A stretch of DNA of 64,000 nt from the NCBI GenBank assembly GCA_021234155.1, contig JAJEKV010000050.1, positions 3,622,488-3,686,487 on the forward strand, written 5' to 3'. The DNA comes from Isoetes taiwanensis. Its lineage: Eukaryota > Streptophyta > Lycopodiopsida > Isoetales > Isoetaceae. A program made the position numbers and the translations under genes. Shown here piece after piece: positions 25,725-37,584 of the stretch; position 1 is the first letter of the stretch, and every line of letters starts with the position of its first letter. The notes beneath the pieces were generated by a model. That model made no database searches and had not been told where the DNA came from. It worked only from the letters and a program-made list of their open reading frames with translations.

Positions 25725-25800
25725 ACGTGTCAGCTTATTTATACGTATACCGTATAAATAAATGGAACGTCACATTCTCCCCCGCTTAGAAAATAATGCT
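25725..25800 (-). repeat. End of a second, diverged LTR with its polypurine tract
   Basis: GTGACGTGTC, then TACGTATACCGTA, then GGAACGTCACATTCTCCCC and TGCTGTCCTCAGCAT, repeat the order seen at 22015-22095 with differences. This is the internal edge of a related 3' LTR lying inside the larger element. Its other LTR was not found. Confidence 0.7.
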
Positions 25801-28228
25801 GTCCTCAGCATTGGGGTTAGTTAAACAAATGACGGTTAATCGAAAACTGCAATAGAAGGAAGTATACATAAAAAGGAAGGTAATTCCTTATTTCCAAAGG
25901 TAATAGCATGAAAGCTTAAAACATAGAAGAGTTTAAGCACCAAGGTGCCTTTGACATACTGTCCGATATCAAACATCACCGTAACAAAAAGGTAACAGAT
26001 GTAGATAAGATAAAACTGGAAAAGTCGGGCCATCAGCAACCCTCCATACATGGGCAGGTCACGTACTGTTTACTGGCCTACACATGTGAATACATCAGCA
26101 TGTACAAGTCCAACATAAAGTTGGCCCCTGCCCATTTGGGAAGTAGGTGGTACAGCCACGTCATAAGAACTACAAAGGTTACATTTCAGCTAGGTTAGAG
26201 CAGAGCTCTAGCATTGTGGGATGAGGATATATGTTTGTTATGTACATAGCATGTACACATACGATAAACATGCTGGAGAGGTAATCTAGGTGGTGACACT
26301 AGGAGAGAAAGACGAGCGTATCCAAAAGTTACTGATGGAGGGTCTGGAGATACGTTCGAAATGTGCAAAGGATGATCAATCCGTTGCATGCTAGGGTATG
26401 ATGTGGTAGTTGGCACTTGAAGTAAATGTCAACGGCCAATAGAATAAAGCTTAAGGTAGTGGGGTTGAGTAGTACAATAGTACAATTCCAGGATAGGTAT
26501 CAATATGTAGCATAATAACAGGGGTTTTTTTTTGTATTTTTGTACGGTTTTTCCAATGGTTTTTATATGATTTGATGGGCGTATTGCACAAGGCCTACTA
26601 ATTAGTACATCTAGAGTGCGCATTGTATTTGCATACGCTTGAATTAATTTTAATGCATCTTTTCAATAGTGTAGACCCATATATCATATATTTTTCCGTT
26701 AAGTTCTATTTTTCATATTACATTTTATTTTGCTCGACATGCAAAGCTCGAGCAGCTCATTTTAGGGTTCTTGTTAACTCCAAAATTAGGTCTATGGGTT
26801 ATGGTTTTTGCTGTAAGGGATCTCGATCTCGAAAATCAAAGCAAAACCTGCCGAGTTTGTGGTGATTCAATTTCCATTCCAGATGGATTTGGACGAGTAA
26901 GCTCTTTATTTCATTTTTGGACTCTTCTTCGCCGCTTGCAGTTCAAAATGAAGTGGTCTCTATTCTGATCTTGCTGCCGTTGGATTCGGCTTCCAAATCC
27001 AAGCTTGCAGAGGTAACTAAGCTCTTGCATATGGTTTCCAATTATATTTTCCACTTCTATATATGTACGAGAAAGGTCCAACAAACAAGATGCGAGTTTA
27101 GAAAAGGTCACATGGATGCTGCAGCGACGCCCCCTTCATTTCCAACCTACTCTTCCCATTCGCCTTCCTCTCCCTCTCCAAATAAATCCTCCCCTTCCTT
27201 TGATGCCCGTTGATCAGGCAGTTTCGGATATGGGCTTTGTAATTTTTCAATCCTGTTGAGGTTGCGAACTGCCATAAAAAAAAAAATCCCCCCGGAAGAT
27301 GGGTTTTAGAGAGCAAAATGATGATGGCTACATGGCCATAGCTTTTGTCACAAAGGTACCATAGGTCCGGTATTTTTACCTGATATTGATCGGCAGAGCA
27401 GAGCCAAAATATTGGTTTTATGCATGGAGAGTAATAGTGATGATAGCCAGATCCTTTGTGACAGGGGTACCCATCGGCAGAGCAAAGACTTGGAATAGAC
27501 TTGGAATAGAGACGCTGCAGACTTGGAACAGTCTTGGAACAGAGACGCCTTTGGATTTTGCTTAGTATTTTCCTGCAAGATCATTTACAAAGCATGCAGG
27601 ATGACTGTACTTTCCATAAATGAACCTTTTGATGAGACTGTGGTAGGAAGTCCATGTCCATAACAGTGCAGAAGTTGAGGTTCATAAATGTTATCTTCGT
27701 CCATTTCTGATTCAGATGTTTTCTGGCCTTGTTTTATTTTAGTTGATGTTCATCTATGTTATCTTTGCCTATTTCTGATTCAGAGGTCTTCGCCCATTTC
27801 TGATTCAGAGGTTTTTTGGCCTTGTTTTACTTTTGTCTATCACTTCTCTATCCTATTGAGCATAACTTTCACATGCTAAGCATAAGTGCCGTATGACTGA
27901 TTGCAAGGAACGGATGGTCGAATCCACAAGACAGTGTGTTTGGTCTAACGAAAGTAGAGTATACTTTGGTGCCAGAATTCCATATATAGAGATGATAAAG
28001 ATGGCATGCAATGTGAGGTTGCAGCCATGCGTTTTTGTGATCATTATAATGTGCTTACTTCTTTGCAACTGGATATCCGAGTACTTGAGTCTATGATTTA
28101 GAGTGGATATAAGACATCTTGCTCATGTAGTTGCCTTCAATTGTTTCTTCGTCTTAACCGTTCTCCCTTGATCACTTCTCTAGTCTTGTACTAGCTGCAT
28201 TGTAATGCAAATAATCGACTTGTTGCAG
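25801..28228. other. Interior sequence with possible host-gene scraps
   Basis: There is mostly no coding signal. One segment at 26815-26893 (+) reads ENQSKTCRVCGDSISIPDG, then a GTAAGC donor. It recalls the start of the zinc-binding N-terminal domain of cellulose synthases (C-x-x-C-G-D), but with a single CxxC it is weak. TTCTGATTCAGA-type short repeats lie near 27700-27830. Confidence 0.35.
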
Positions 28229-28643
28229 CCCCATACTCTGGTTTCCAAAGAATTCCTGGATCCTCCAGTGCTGTGCGGCTTATCAGAACTGCACCCAATA
28301 GGGTTAATTTTATTGAGCAATGGTATCCAAAAGAGGAGTTGTCTGTATGGCAGGAGAAGGTAAAATTGTGATATTTCTGTTCCTACTTTAACATGATTTA
28401 GGCTATTAACCTTGCTTAACATAATTTAGGCTATTAACCTTGCTCTGATGTCAAATTTGACGAGGTTTTTAATTTAGAAAATTTGGCATAAGACTTGCAC
28501 TAGTTTGTCAATTGTCAGGAAAGATGTTTGGCTTTCTATAAATGCTTACTCGAAACATTGCTTGCAGTGGAAAAGAGGAAGTACACTCTTGGTGATTATC
28601 AAAATATTGGAATCATGGCACATATTGATGCTGGAAAAATCAG
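28229..28643 (+). pseudogene. Captured fragment resembling plastid elongation factor G
   Basis: Segment 28568-28643, after a TTGCAG acceptor, reads EKRKYTLGDYQNIGIMAHID then AGK. This is the conserved start of the EF-G GTPase domain (usually ...DYRNIGIMAHIDAGKTT), broken right after the P-loop lysine. An upstream exon-like segment (28229-28359) reads PYSGFQRIPGSSSAVRLI and ends at a GTAAAAT donor. Its link to EF-G is uncertain because the phases do not fit without another exon. Intron-like sequence between the two points to capture from genomic DNA, not from cDNA. No full gene is present. Confidence 0.55.
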
Positions 28644-28780
28644 TTTTGTTTTTTTTTTATAATGCTACATATTGGATATTGCTACATGTTTTACATCCGT
28701 CATATTATTAATTACAAAATATAACATCAACTCATCCAAGTATGAAGTCACGTTGTTTGTTTTTAGCCCCGGGCAAAAAT

Positions 28781-29185
28781 TTTTAACCTATAACAAAAAC
28801 CATTACATTACATGCCTTTATATTAAATCCCCCTTCAAACCCCCTTTGGTTTGGGTGCATATTCACACGGGGGTGACTCCGGGCAGCGAGAGCCCCTATA
28901 ATTATATTTTGTACGTACAAAATCAACACTATATAGTATAATGCTTGAAATCTTATAGTATTTTGCAACTCTTGTTATATAGTATAGCAAATTTCATACA
29001 TCCATACCCCACAAACGAGGAACTTTGTGTATGGTGTAGATTAAGGAATTAGGGGTGAATATGCCTATCCAACAACTCGTTGTTCTGAGTCACCCCCGTG
29101 TGAATATGCACCCAAACCAAAGGGGGTTTGAAGGGGGATTTAATATAAAGGCATGTAATGTAATGGTTTTTGTTATAGGTTAAAA
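28781..29185. mobile_element. Small inverted-repeat element with 99-base arms
   Basis: The arms at 28781-28879 and 29087-29185 are exact reverse complements for 99 bases, starting TTTTAACCTATAACAAAAAC and reaching GGGGGTGACTC. The 207-base middle has no gene. I see no clear target duplication. A MITE or a hairpin made by a replication fold-back are both possible. Confidence 0.8.
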
Positions 29186-30197
29186 TGTGTCTTGAATAGA
29201 CACCTAAAACTAGCTTTCCCACATGATCCATACCTGGATCAGGCAGAGATGACGCCACGGGTTACATGGAGGTATAAGTTAGGATATATATAGGACTCGA
29301 ACATGTATAGAAGTCCGTGTTGTCTCAACATAGATAATTGTAGAAAGGCTCACAAAGTACAAGGCAAGCACCTTGATGACTCCAGGTAATTCACGATTTA
29401 TACGAAGGCTCACCCGCTCTTAGGCCATGACTATGGCTTAAATGCGGATGTCAAGTCATTTGGAATGCCAGAACAGCAGCATGACATCATGACAGAGAAA
29501 TGTAATGAGTAACATTTCCAGGATGTAGGACAATGTTGGATTATAACCCCCAATGATAGGTAGGTTTACAATATAAGGGCCATATAATAGCGGCTTAGAA
29601 GGCACAAGACGGTTAATCTGATCGTAAAGGAGTAATTGGATTGGTGACTCTACTGAATATAGATCACAACTAAAGGATGATTTGTATACGATGTGGCAGA
29701 CGTAAGGGCCAGGATACTGAAAATCAGCCATAGACATAGAAAACATATTGACGGAAAAAAAAGGACCCTGATGCATGATATTTAGCAATCTGGATAGAAA
29801 GGTTATTACCTAACATGAAGGGTGGTCATTGCTAATATACAAAGGTAGACTTGCGGCTTGAAAGGGAGCAAGAGCTAAAAAACTCCTTAAAGATTTGGTG
29901 CATGGCTTAGGGAAGAAGACTTCCATGTCCTAAGACAAGATGGTGAATTGAATGGCCTATCTTGAGGGGTCTTTGGGTGGTACTGTCCTTTGGGATATTC
30001 ACATAACCCATTGGAATATGTAAGTTCATTTGTGGAACTTAACGCCATTTGGGCACTAAAGGAATGGTTGGAAATACTTTGCCCCCAACCATATTTGGAT
30101 ACCCTAGAAGGAGGTGAGTAATCAACAATGGTTATAGCCATATAGGCGGTGAAGTTTGGTACAAAATGATACCAAGGTTTGTACCCAACAGAAGGAC
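29186..30197. other. Interior of the large LTR element, no gene
   Basis: Open frames on the minus strand (29456-29788 and 29887-30258) have no recognisable family. Confidence 0.5.
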
Positions 30198-30201
30198 TCA
30201 T

Positions 30202-30231
30202 GGGTATAAAATCACTAGTCGGGTACAAAAA
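30202..30231. repeat. Left terminal inverted repeat of the 7.4 kb transposon
   Basis: It begins GGGTATAAAATCACTAGTCG and is preceded by TCAT. It matches the reverse complement of 37585-37614 at 26 of 30 bases. Confidence 0.88.
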
Positions 30232-30335
30232 AACGCGAAAAAGCAAAGCAAAAAGCAAAGCAAAAGCAAACTTTTTCGGTTCACATTTCGGTTAGCTCCG
30301 GAATCAGAATTTTGGCGCCATAACTACCTCTGGCG

Positions 30336-32196
30336 ATGGCGATGAAGCTTTCTGACGAAGGAATGGTACCGCAGAAATGGATTAAATGGTTGGAGGATCA
30401 AATTACTGACGAGGATTGGGAATCAGTCTGGAATCATGGCTTCACTGACGGTAAAATTAAGAAATTTTATGTGAAGCCTCATTTAAAAGAACTGCTAGAT
30501 TTTCTTATCTCAGAGCTTTATCCTCATGGTCTGGCAAAAGAACAATGAGCTCGGAAGAAATTTGCCTTTGCATTTACTTGGGAGAATTGTAGTCGAGCAG
30601 CTCTTAACCCGGACGAACACAAGATAAACTGGGTTTCATTTAAAGAACAAGTTGACAGGTACCCAAGGAAGCTAGTTAAGCTCGAACCAAAACATTCCCT
30701 GGCCGAAACAGCCTCTCCAGGCAGCAGCAGAAGAACCACACCAAATCCCACACCATTGAAGCCAAGTAATGCACAGGTTTACTCTCAGGCAAGTGCTGTT
30801 CCTTTGCTAAACAGAGGTAGCTTAATGTTTAATGTTAGGGTCTTGGATGAAGAAGTGAATAGGTTGGAGGGTGAATTTGAATTGTGCAAGAAAGATCTGG
30901 CAGACATTGCAAGCAAGATCACCCTAAACAGACATGTGAATGAGAGAGATATTGCCAGGATCGAAGCAAGCAGAGAAGACATAAGCAGGTTGCAGGCTGA
31001 GATCAATTTTTTGGAATCCAAAGTAGAAAAGTCTGATTCTGATAAGAAAAGAATTGAGGACTTGATGCAGGACTTGATGCAGGAGAAATTCTATTGCAGG
31101 AAATTAGAGAGCCTTATTGAAAAGGTGGATGATCATCAAGTTGAGAAGAAGAATGAATTGGAAGCATTACATGGAGTGCTAGAAAGGGACCTGCTCAAAT
31201 GGAAGAATTACAGGGCTAATTGCTATAACTTGAGTAGTGTAAATGCCTCCTGTATTCAGTTCAAGTTATTGCAAAGCAGGTTGCCATTGTGTTATGAAAT
31301 ACCATGTTCTGCATGTGGATTAGCTTTCCAAGATGACTACAAGATTAGTGCAAAGGCTACCATGCCAACATGCTTATCATTTAATTTGCAGCCCGCTTCT
31401 TGTAGAGAATAAAAATGCCCGGATTGTTCTATGGATGTCCCAATGAAATTCTTTGAAGAACTTGGCTTAGAGACCAATGCAAATGAAGGAGAAGAAAAAG
31501 AAGAACAGCAAACAGAAGAATCATCTAAGAAAGTAAGTATTATTTATTTGCTTTGCTTTATTTGTGAAAATTGCTTTTGTTGAAAAGTTTTGGTCATGTT
31601 ATTTGCAGGAAAAGTTACCAACAAAAAGGAAACATGATGACTATGTGGATTTAGATGAATTTGGTGAATTTGCTGATGTGAATGAAGATGCTGGTGATTC
31701 TGACCGTGCATATGAAGGTATTTTAGAAAATATTCCAAGTTCTTCGAGGGAAGGAGCTTCTTTGGGAATTAAGAGCAGGTTGAGAAGAGCTACAATCAAT
31801 ATCAAGGAAACTAGCCTTGAACCTCAGCAGACTATTCTTCCTGATCCTGTAACTCCAACTCAGATATTCACATCGAATGCTGTGGAACAGACAACTCCAC
31901 AGATTGTGGATCAGCAGGAGCTGGACAAATTGGTGGTCACAATTGCAGATGCCACAACAGAATTACCAGCAGTGGATGAGCAAGACAAAGAAGCTGATCA
32001 GGAGGATGGAAGAGAAGTTCAAGAGGATGCAACAAAGAATACAGCAATTCCAAGGAAGCGTGCTGGCAGGCCAGCAAAAAAGAAGAAAGCAATCAAACCT
32101 ATTCCCAAAGTAGTTGCTGAGAAGGTGCAAGTTACAAAAGGTGACAAACGCACTCCAATAGAAAGAATATTAGATGCCTATAATGGGAAGGGCTAA
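30336..32196 (+). pseudogene. Transposon-borne coiled-coil, RING-like, AT-hook protein
   Basis: Segment 30336-31412 is one frame, interrupted by a single TGA at 30546. It starts MAMKLSDEGMVPQKW. The middle (about 30840-31200) is a heptad-rich coiled coil (LDEEVNRLEGEFELCKKDL). Next comes a RING-like cysteine pattern (PCSACGLAF, then TC.HLIC, then KCPDC) that needs small frame changes near 31370-31410. A GT-AG intron (about 31532-31609) leads to 31610-32196, acidic and ending in an AT-hook-like KRAGRPAKKKKA. A DNA-binding, ubiquitin-ligase-like accessory protein is a guess. Poly(A)-type AATAAA motifs follow at 32260-32320. The single stop looks like a CGA to TGA change. Confidence 0.65.
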
Positions 32197-32416
32197 ACTT
32201 TGAACCTGTAAACCACTCTGTATTTGACATTGTCATATTTTCAATTTGTAAGATTTCTGTTAAAATAAAATCTTTTCTAAATATTAGAATCTGTAAACTT
32301 TTCATTAAAATAAAATGTTTTCATTGAATATGTGAATCTGTAATCTTTTCATAGTTGACAATGTCATATCTTAGTTTGTGTCTAAAGTGTTTTTAAAATG
32401 TATCTCTTGTTTGTAG

Positions 32417-33110
32417 GGAGGCACAAAGACAAACTGTTGGTCCTTGATTTGAATGGTGTGCTTATGAAGAGTTGGCATAAGCATGACAAACACAGAACAC
32501 CAATACCTGCAAATCTGAAAAAAGCATACACAACCAACAAAGTCTTGGGTTTGCGACCAGGTTTGCATAATTTCATGGACTGGGCCCTAGAACATTTTGA
32601 AATTGCTATTTGGTCCAGTATGAACCGCTACAACATCATTGAGTGCCTGCAGCAGATGTTGCCTGCAGATTATCTTATTAAGTTCAAGTTCATTTGGGAA
32701 GGAGCACAATGTTTGAAATTGCCTTATCCACACCCACCAATCCGCACAAGCCGGTCTATTTGAAGCCACTTTCTTATGTCATTGAAGCATATCCTGAATG
32801 AAGAATGTCTTGTTGGTGGATGATTCTCCAGTATAAATCTTTTTTTTCACCAGTGTACCATTCTTTAATAGTTAGCTCATTTCAGTTTGATGAGGGCACA
32901 GAATGGTTTGAAAAGATGAAGGATGTATTGTTTGGTTGGGCTGAAAGTCCTGAGCCTACAAAATTTGTGAAAGAACATCTTGCCCCGAAATTGTCAAACA
33001 AGAAGACTTTGATATTTTGGATTTGTGTTCCAAGCATGTGCGGGAGAATCCAAGATGGGCTATTCCTCGGAAAACGTGCAGTTGCCATGATGGAACTTCG
33101 GTAAGCAATT
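32417..33110 (+). pseudogene. FCP1/NIF-like HAD phosphatase domain inside the transposon
   Basis: After a TTTGTAG acceptor the reading gives HKDKLLVLDLNGVL, then LRPGLHNFMDWALEHFEIAIWSS. After a frame change it gives PHKPVYLKPLS, then KNVLLVDDSP. These are the ordered motifs of NLI-interacting-factor/FCP1-like phosphatases: motif I, the WSS/T region, the catalytic lysine in KP, and the DD motif. Motif I has Asn in place of the second Asp, as in some plant members of the family, so catalysis is doubtful. A C-terminal part (FDEGTEWFEKMKDVLFGWAE and, in another frame, RENPRWAIPRKT) extends to 33100 and ends near a GTAAGC donor. At least two frame breaks are visible. It lies head-to-tail with the coiled-coil gene and may be spliced to it. 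Confidence 0.75.
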
Positions 33111-33549
33111 TATTTTTTTGCTTGATTTGCTTGATTTGCTTGGCTTGCCATATCTTCTTACCTTAACTGGAGTTCTGCTCTTGCAGGTTCCTGGAAGACA
33201 GTTGTGAGGCAATGGATGTTAAGGAATGTCAAGAAAAGTGTAAGATGTGAAAAAATACACGGTGGCAACCATAAAATTTTCTTCTTCCGGTTGCCACATT
33301 TTGAATGCACATCATTGTGCAATGTAATGTTAGATGTGAATATACCTGGCATACATAAATTTTTTTCCCCTGGTTGCCAGATTTTGAATGCACATCATTG
33401 TGCACTCTATTGTAAACTGTTGTAACAATATCAATATGAATGTCAATGTTTTGTACTATGCACTTGTGAACTGAAACCCAAATCAGAGAGCATTGAACTC
33501 ATTCCCGAACAGTAAAGATGACATGATTTTCTCGGCGTGTCTCTTCTCC

Positions 33550-36500
33550 TAACATGTACATGTTGCCACCAATATCATTCATGTCAAACTTAACATGCCT
33601 TACCAAGTGGTCAGAAATTGAAGCCACCGGGCTTGTCCACCAACAATTGAAAAGTTAGAGTGTCTAATTGTTGATAGTAGTGGCCTGATACTATAACCTC
33701 TCCAACATTGTATACATTCCCCCACTCATCAACATAAGAATCCAAAGAATGTTTGCTTTGTCTCAAGACACTCGCAAGAAGTAAAAGTCGACACCCTCAT
33801 CATTATTTTCTTCCGCAGTACAAAGAAAGTTATCCCCAACTTCTAAGATGTCACCGAGGTAATCAAGCTCACCCTCATCATCATCATCTTCTTCTTCCTC
33901 CTCCTCATTGGATAATTTGTCTTCTGCATTCACTGGTTGTACTTCTTTTGGTTTTAATACACCTTCTTTCCAGCCTCCTATCCTTCTCTTGTTAATGCAA
34001 TTATCCCAATCTCCATGAAAACATGCTTGGCAAAAACAAGCAAGGCATCTGGTACTCACTTTTGTTGGATCCTTCCTATCAAGTGCCCTAATGCTATGTA
34101 ACTTTGAGCTCCCATTCAAAGTTTTCCATTCCTTCTTTTCGAGACTTATCTATGTCCTTAGCTTCAATATTCCAAAAGTACCTGGAAAGCATTGACTCAA
34201 AGCAAGTTAATGCAAAAGCAAAGCAAAGCAAATTCAGAAAGCAAATGCAAGAGCAAATTGTTAGCAAAGATAATCAAAGCAGAAATCAAAAGTAATGAGA
34301 CATCCACCTTGAATTGAATGAAAGCCAACATAAATGCAGAAAGCAAATGCAGAGCAAATTTAATGAATGCAGAAAGCAAATGCAAAGCCAATTCAAAGCA
34401 AAGTTAGTCAAAGCATTAATCAAAGCAAAAGCAAAAAGCAAAAGCAAAAAGCAAAAGCATCAAAGCAATTCCATCAGAGCAAAGATAATCAAAGCAAATC
34501 AAAAGTAATGAGACAACCACCTGGAATTGAATGAAAGCCAAGATAAATGCAGAAAGCAAATGCAGAGCAAATTTAATGAATGCAGAAAGCAACTGCAAAG
34601 CCAATTCAAAGCAAAGTTAGTCAAAGCATTAATCAAAGCAAAAGCAAAAAGCAAAAGCAAAAAGCAAAAGCATCAAAGCAATTCCATCAGAGCAAAGATA
34701 ATCAAAGCAGAAATCAAAAGTAATGAGACAACCACCTGGAATTGAATGAAAGCCAAGATAAATGCAGAAAGCAAATGCAGAGCAAATTTAATGAATGCAG
34801 AAAGCATATGCAAGGCCAATTCAAAGCAAAGTTAGTCAAAGCAAAAGCAAAAAGCAAAGCATCAAAGCAATTCCATCAAAGCAAACACTAGGCCAGCCTA
34901 CCAGAAAATACCTCTTTTTTTCATTGGCACAAGGATGGTTTTCAATGTACCATTTTAGGAATTCCACCGCATCCTTAGCACATTGCAGCTTCCAGGAATC
35001 ATACTTCAGTTGCTCCTTTGCTAGAATTAATTTCAAAACAGCTCCAGCTCCATCATGTTCTCCTTTACCATGAGAACTTGCAAAAAAACACCATAAATAT
35101 TCCAGAGTAGGATTGTTCACAAAATTTCTACCTATGTACCAGAAGGGTCTGGCACCTTTGAATTGAGATGTGCAACCATCACTCCAAAAAACATGGTTGC
35201 TGTACTCTATATTCATTTGTTTCAGCCACTGTGCATGGACTTTCAAGCAGTGGTTGACAAACTCAGTTGAATGCTCCTTGCAATCAGAAATGTAAAAATG
35301 TGTCTCCTTAATTATTCTTCGATCCAGACACAACTTGTTTCTCGATCCAACAAGATGCGACCGTGTTCCTAAATTCTTCCTCTTCCTTTTCTGTAGGATG
35401 TCTATAGGTAATGTGAACAAGAATAGTAATTTGGTCGGTATGCCAATGGCATGATTGTACTTCCTTCTGAATTTTGAGGCTATAGTTCTCAGCAAAATCA
35501 ATTACTGATACAATAGTATTCTTTGGAAAGTTGGCTAAGCATTGCTTAAATTGCTTTGCACCTTGAATGTGCCGTGTAATTATGTGGAACAAATTGCACA
35601 AGTGTCTTGTTGGCATACTTGAATAAACTCTTTGTAATGGAGCGTACTTGTATGCTAATCTTGTGACTTTAGTTGGTTTTTTTCCTCCCCTCTTACGAAT
35701 TGAACTCTCCTTCAAATTACCGTGCTCTTGCTGCAATACACAAAGAGACAATTTGGTGATGTTAGGTCCTAAACAAGTTTCGTAAAAAGTAAATAACACT
35801 AAAACAAATTAATATACCTTCTCAAACTGTTTCCACTCAAAGAATGTCTTTCATTGTCTTTTCCTTTTGGACAGATTAAGCAATCCGAAAGCTACAACGT
35901 TAGCTCATTTCCAAAATAGATATACATGAATGTTAAATGTACCTTTTCAAACCACAAGATTTACAAGCAACCATCGACAGAATGCTTGTGCCATTCTTCT
36001 AAGGGATCTTGCTTTTCACATACAAGTTCCCTCCACAACTCACTAGTAGACTTGTAAGTCATCAATTTAGCTTTGCATTCATCTCCTTCTCCACACACAA
36101 TCAATTGCAGGAACAATTTTCATGAACACCTCTAGGGTCCGTTTCTTATTCTCGTTCAGGTGTTTGAAGAACAAATTCCAAATGGATGTGATACTGGACA
36201 AAGCAACAAGTTTCCCTCTCATGAAGTCTTCTAACAAATGAAGGCTTCACCTCTCAAATGTTTGTTGTGCAATGTTGATATGTGGATATTGTTGCTTGAA
36301 AGCCATATAGAACTGGAGCTGCAGACAACATGTAAAAATTCATTTTGTAATGCATAAAGCAAAATCATGAAAGTAATCAAAACAATGAAGCAAATCAATC
36401 ATAATAAGTAATTAATCAAAGATACTTGAGACATTGCGTAATGCAAATTTATAAAGCAATAGGGATTTGAAACAATGCGATAGCAAATTCATACATAAAA

Positions 36501-37285
36501 CATGTGAAGCATAAATTGTTCAACTTCAACATGAAAAGTTTTATCAAACACTACAAATTAACAAATGACCGAAACATTCCGGATATAAAATACAGGAGAC
36601 CTCAAGCAAATGGATTGGATGGTCAACTTTATTGCCATTTTCTGCCTTAAACTTCCTCACATGTTTTTTGTATGGAGAAACTCTTGTGTTTTCAGTCCGA
36701 AACCGCAGACAACCTTTTTTTTTCACTTCATCATTGTAATCGGACCTTTTCTTCCTCAAAAACATAGACCGGGGACCTGATTCCCTTTCGCCATTACTCT
36801 TCTTCTATAGGCTGCACAAATAGATTTTCTAGGCACTTCAAGCAGCCCAGCTCTTTGCAGAATGATTAAGTTTATTCTCTGTGGATGTAACCATTTGTAA
36901 AGTTGACCTTTTTGTCGCCGTAATGTCAATCTTTTCGGTTCGTTTGTGCAAATGCATAGTTTCCTTCACATTAGCAATCACTTTTTGCATAACCTTTGTC
37001 TCTCTTTTGTCCCTTGGAACGCTTACTTGTAAAGGTACATTTGGTTTTATCTTTCTTACAAATCTGTCCACAATAGCAGCCTTTTATCTAAAGCATTGGC
37101 ATGTTTTGTCGATCCTCAAAATAATCATGCATATCCTTTGAAATCTCCTGAATTCTTCTCACACCGAGGCTTAATTCTTTGGAATTAGCGGTAGCTTCCA
37201 TCAATTCCCTTTATGCTTTCCTTGATTCCCTCTTTTCGGCAAAATCAATTTCACGAAAAATCAGTCTCTTCTCATCTTCATCCAT
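33550..37285 (-). pseudogene. Multi-exon DDE-type transposase-like gene of the 7.4 kb transposon
   Basis: Start MDEDEKRLIFREIDFAEKRE (37285), with a TAA soon after. Recognisable pieces in order: 36320-36170 (FYMAFKQQYPHINIAQQTFE), 36090-35990 (ELVCEKQDPLEEWHKHSVDGC, Cys/His-containing), 35870-35820 (FEWKQFEK), 35753-35308 (VIDFAENYSLKIQKEVQS), 35300-34915 (ISDCKEHST, then FWSDGCTSQFKGARPF, then CFFASSHGKGEHDGAG), and 34190-33763 (SSKLHSIRAL, a Cys-rich CLACFCQACFHGDW, then an acidic tail). The D in DFAENY and the D in SDG are plausible catalytic acids, with the third near HGKGEHDG. I recall the same motif order in uncharacterised invertebrate transposon proteins, but this is unchecked. A frameshift near 35310 and stops make this copy broken. 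Confidence 0.65.
34200..34890. repeat. Intronic tandem repeat rich in AGCAAA
   Basis: Units of about 216 bases start ATTGAATGAAAGCCAA, continue ATGCAGAAAGCAAATGCAGA and TTAGTCAAAGCA, and contain runs of GCAAAA. Two full copies (about 34310-34525 and 34526-34742) and a shorter third (to 34890) lie in tandem, after a shorter AGCAAA-rich lead-in. They sit in the predicted intron between the transposase core and the Cys-rich tail exon. Confidence 0.85.
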
Positions 37286-37584
37286 TCAAATTATGAATAT
37301 GAGAAACTCCAATCTACCGATTCTCCACCGTAACCAAATTCTCGAGAATGGCAAGAGAGGACGCTTCCCGCCAACCTGCCTCCTTCAATTTCAATTACAC
37401 TCCATCATTCCTCCCCCAAAGCCAACCGTGAATCGATTCCCCAATAATCGGACAGCCATGTCATCGATCCGTAGGAGTGATCGAGTTTGGGGGGAATTCA
37501 CAGTTCGCTGTGTGCTGAGAAGAACGAGCAAAGCAATTCGATAAAGCAAAAGCAAAGCAAAGCAAGCAGACGTCCGGACACTAC

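Noticed and set aside
26815-26893. An intact zinc-finger or CesA gene
   Set aside because: Only one CxxC and no downstream domain are present. It is kept only as a weak fragment.
34314-34745. Lys/Gln-rich proteins in the AGCAAA region
   Set aside because: They are translations of a tandem intronic repeat, open in several frames and on both strands.
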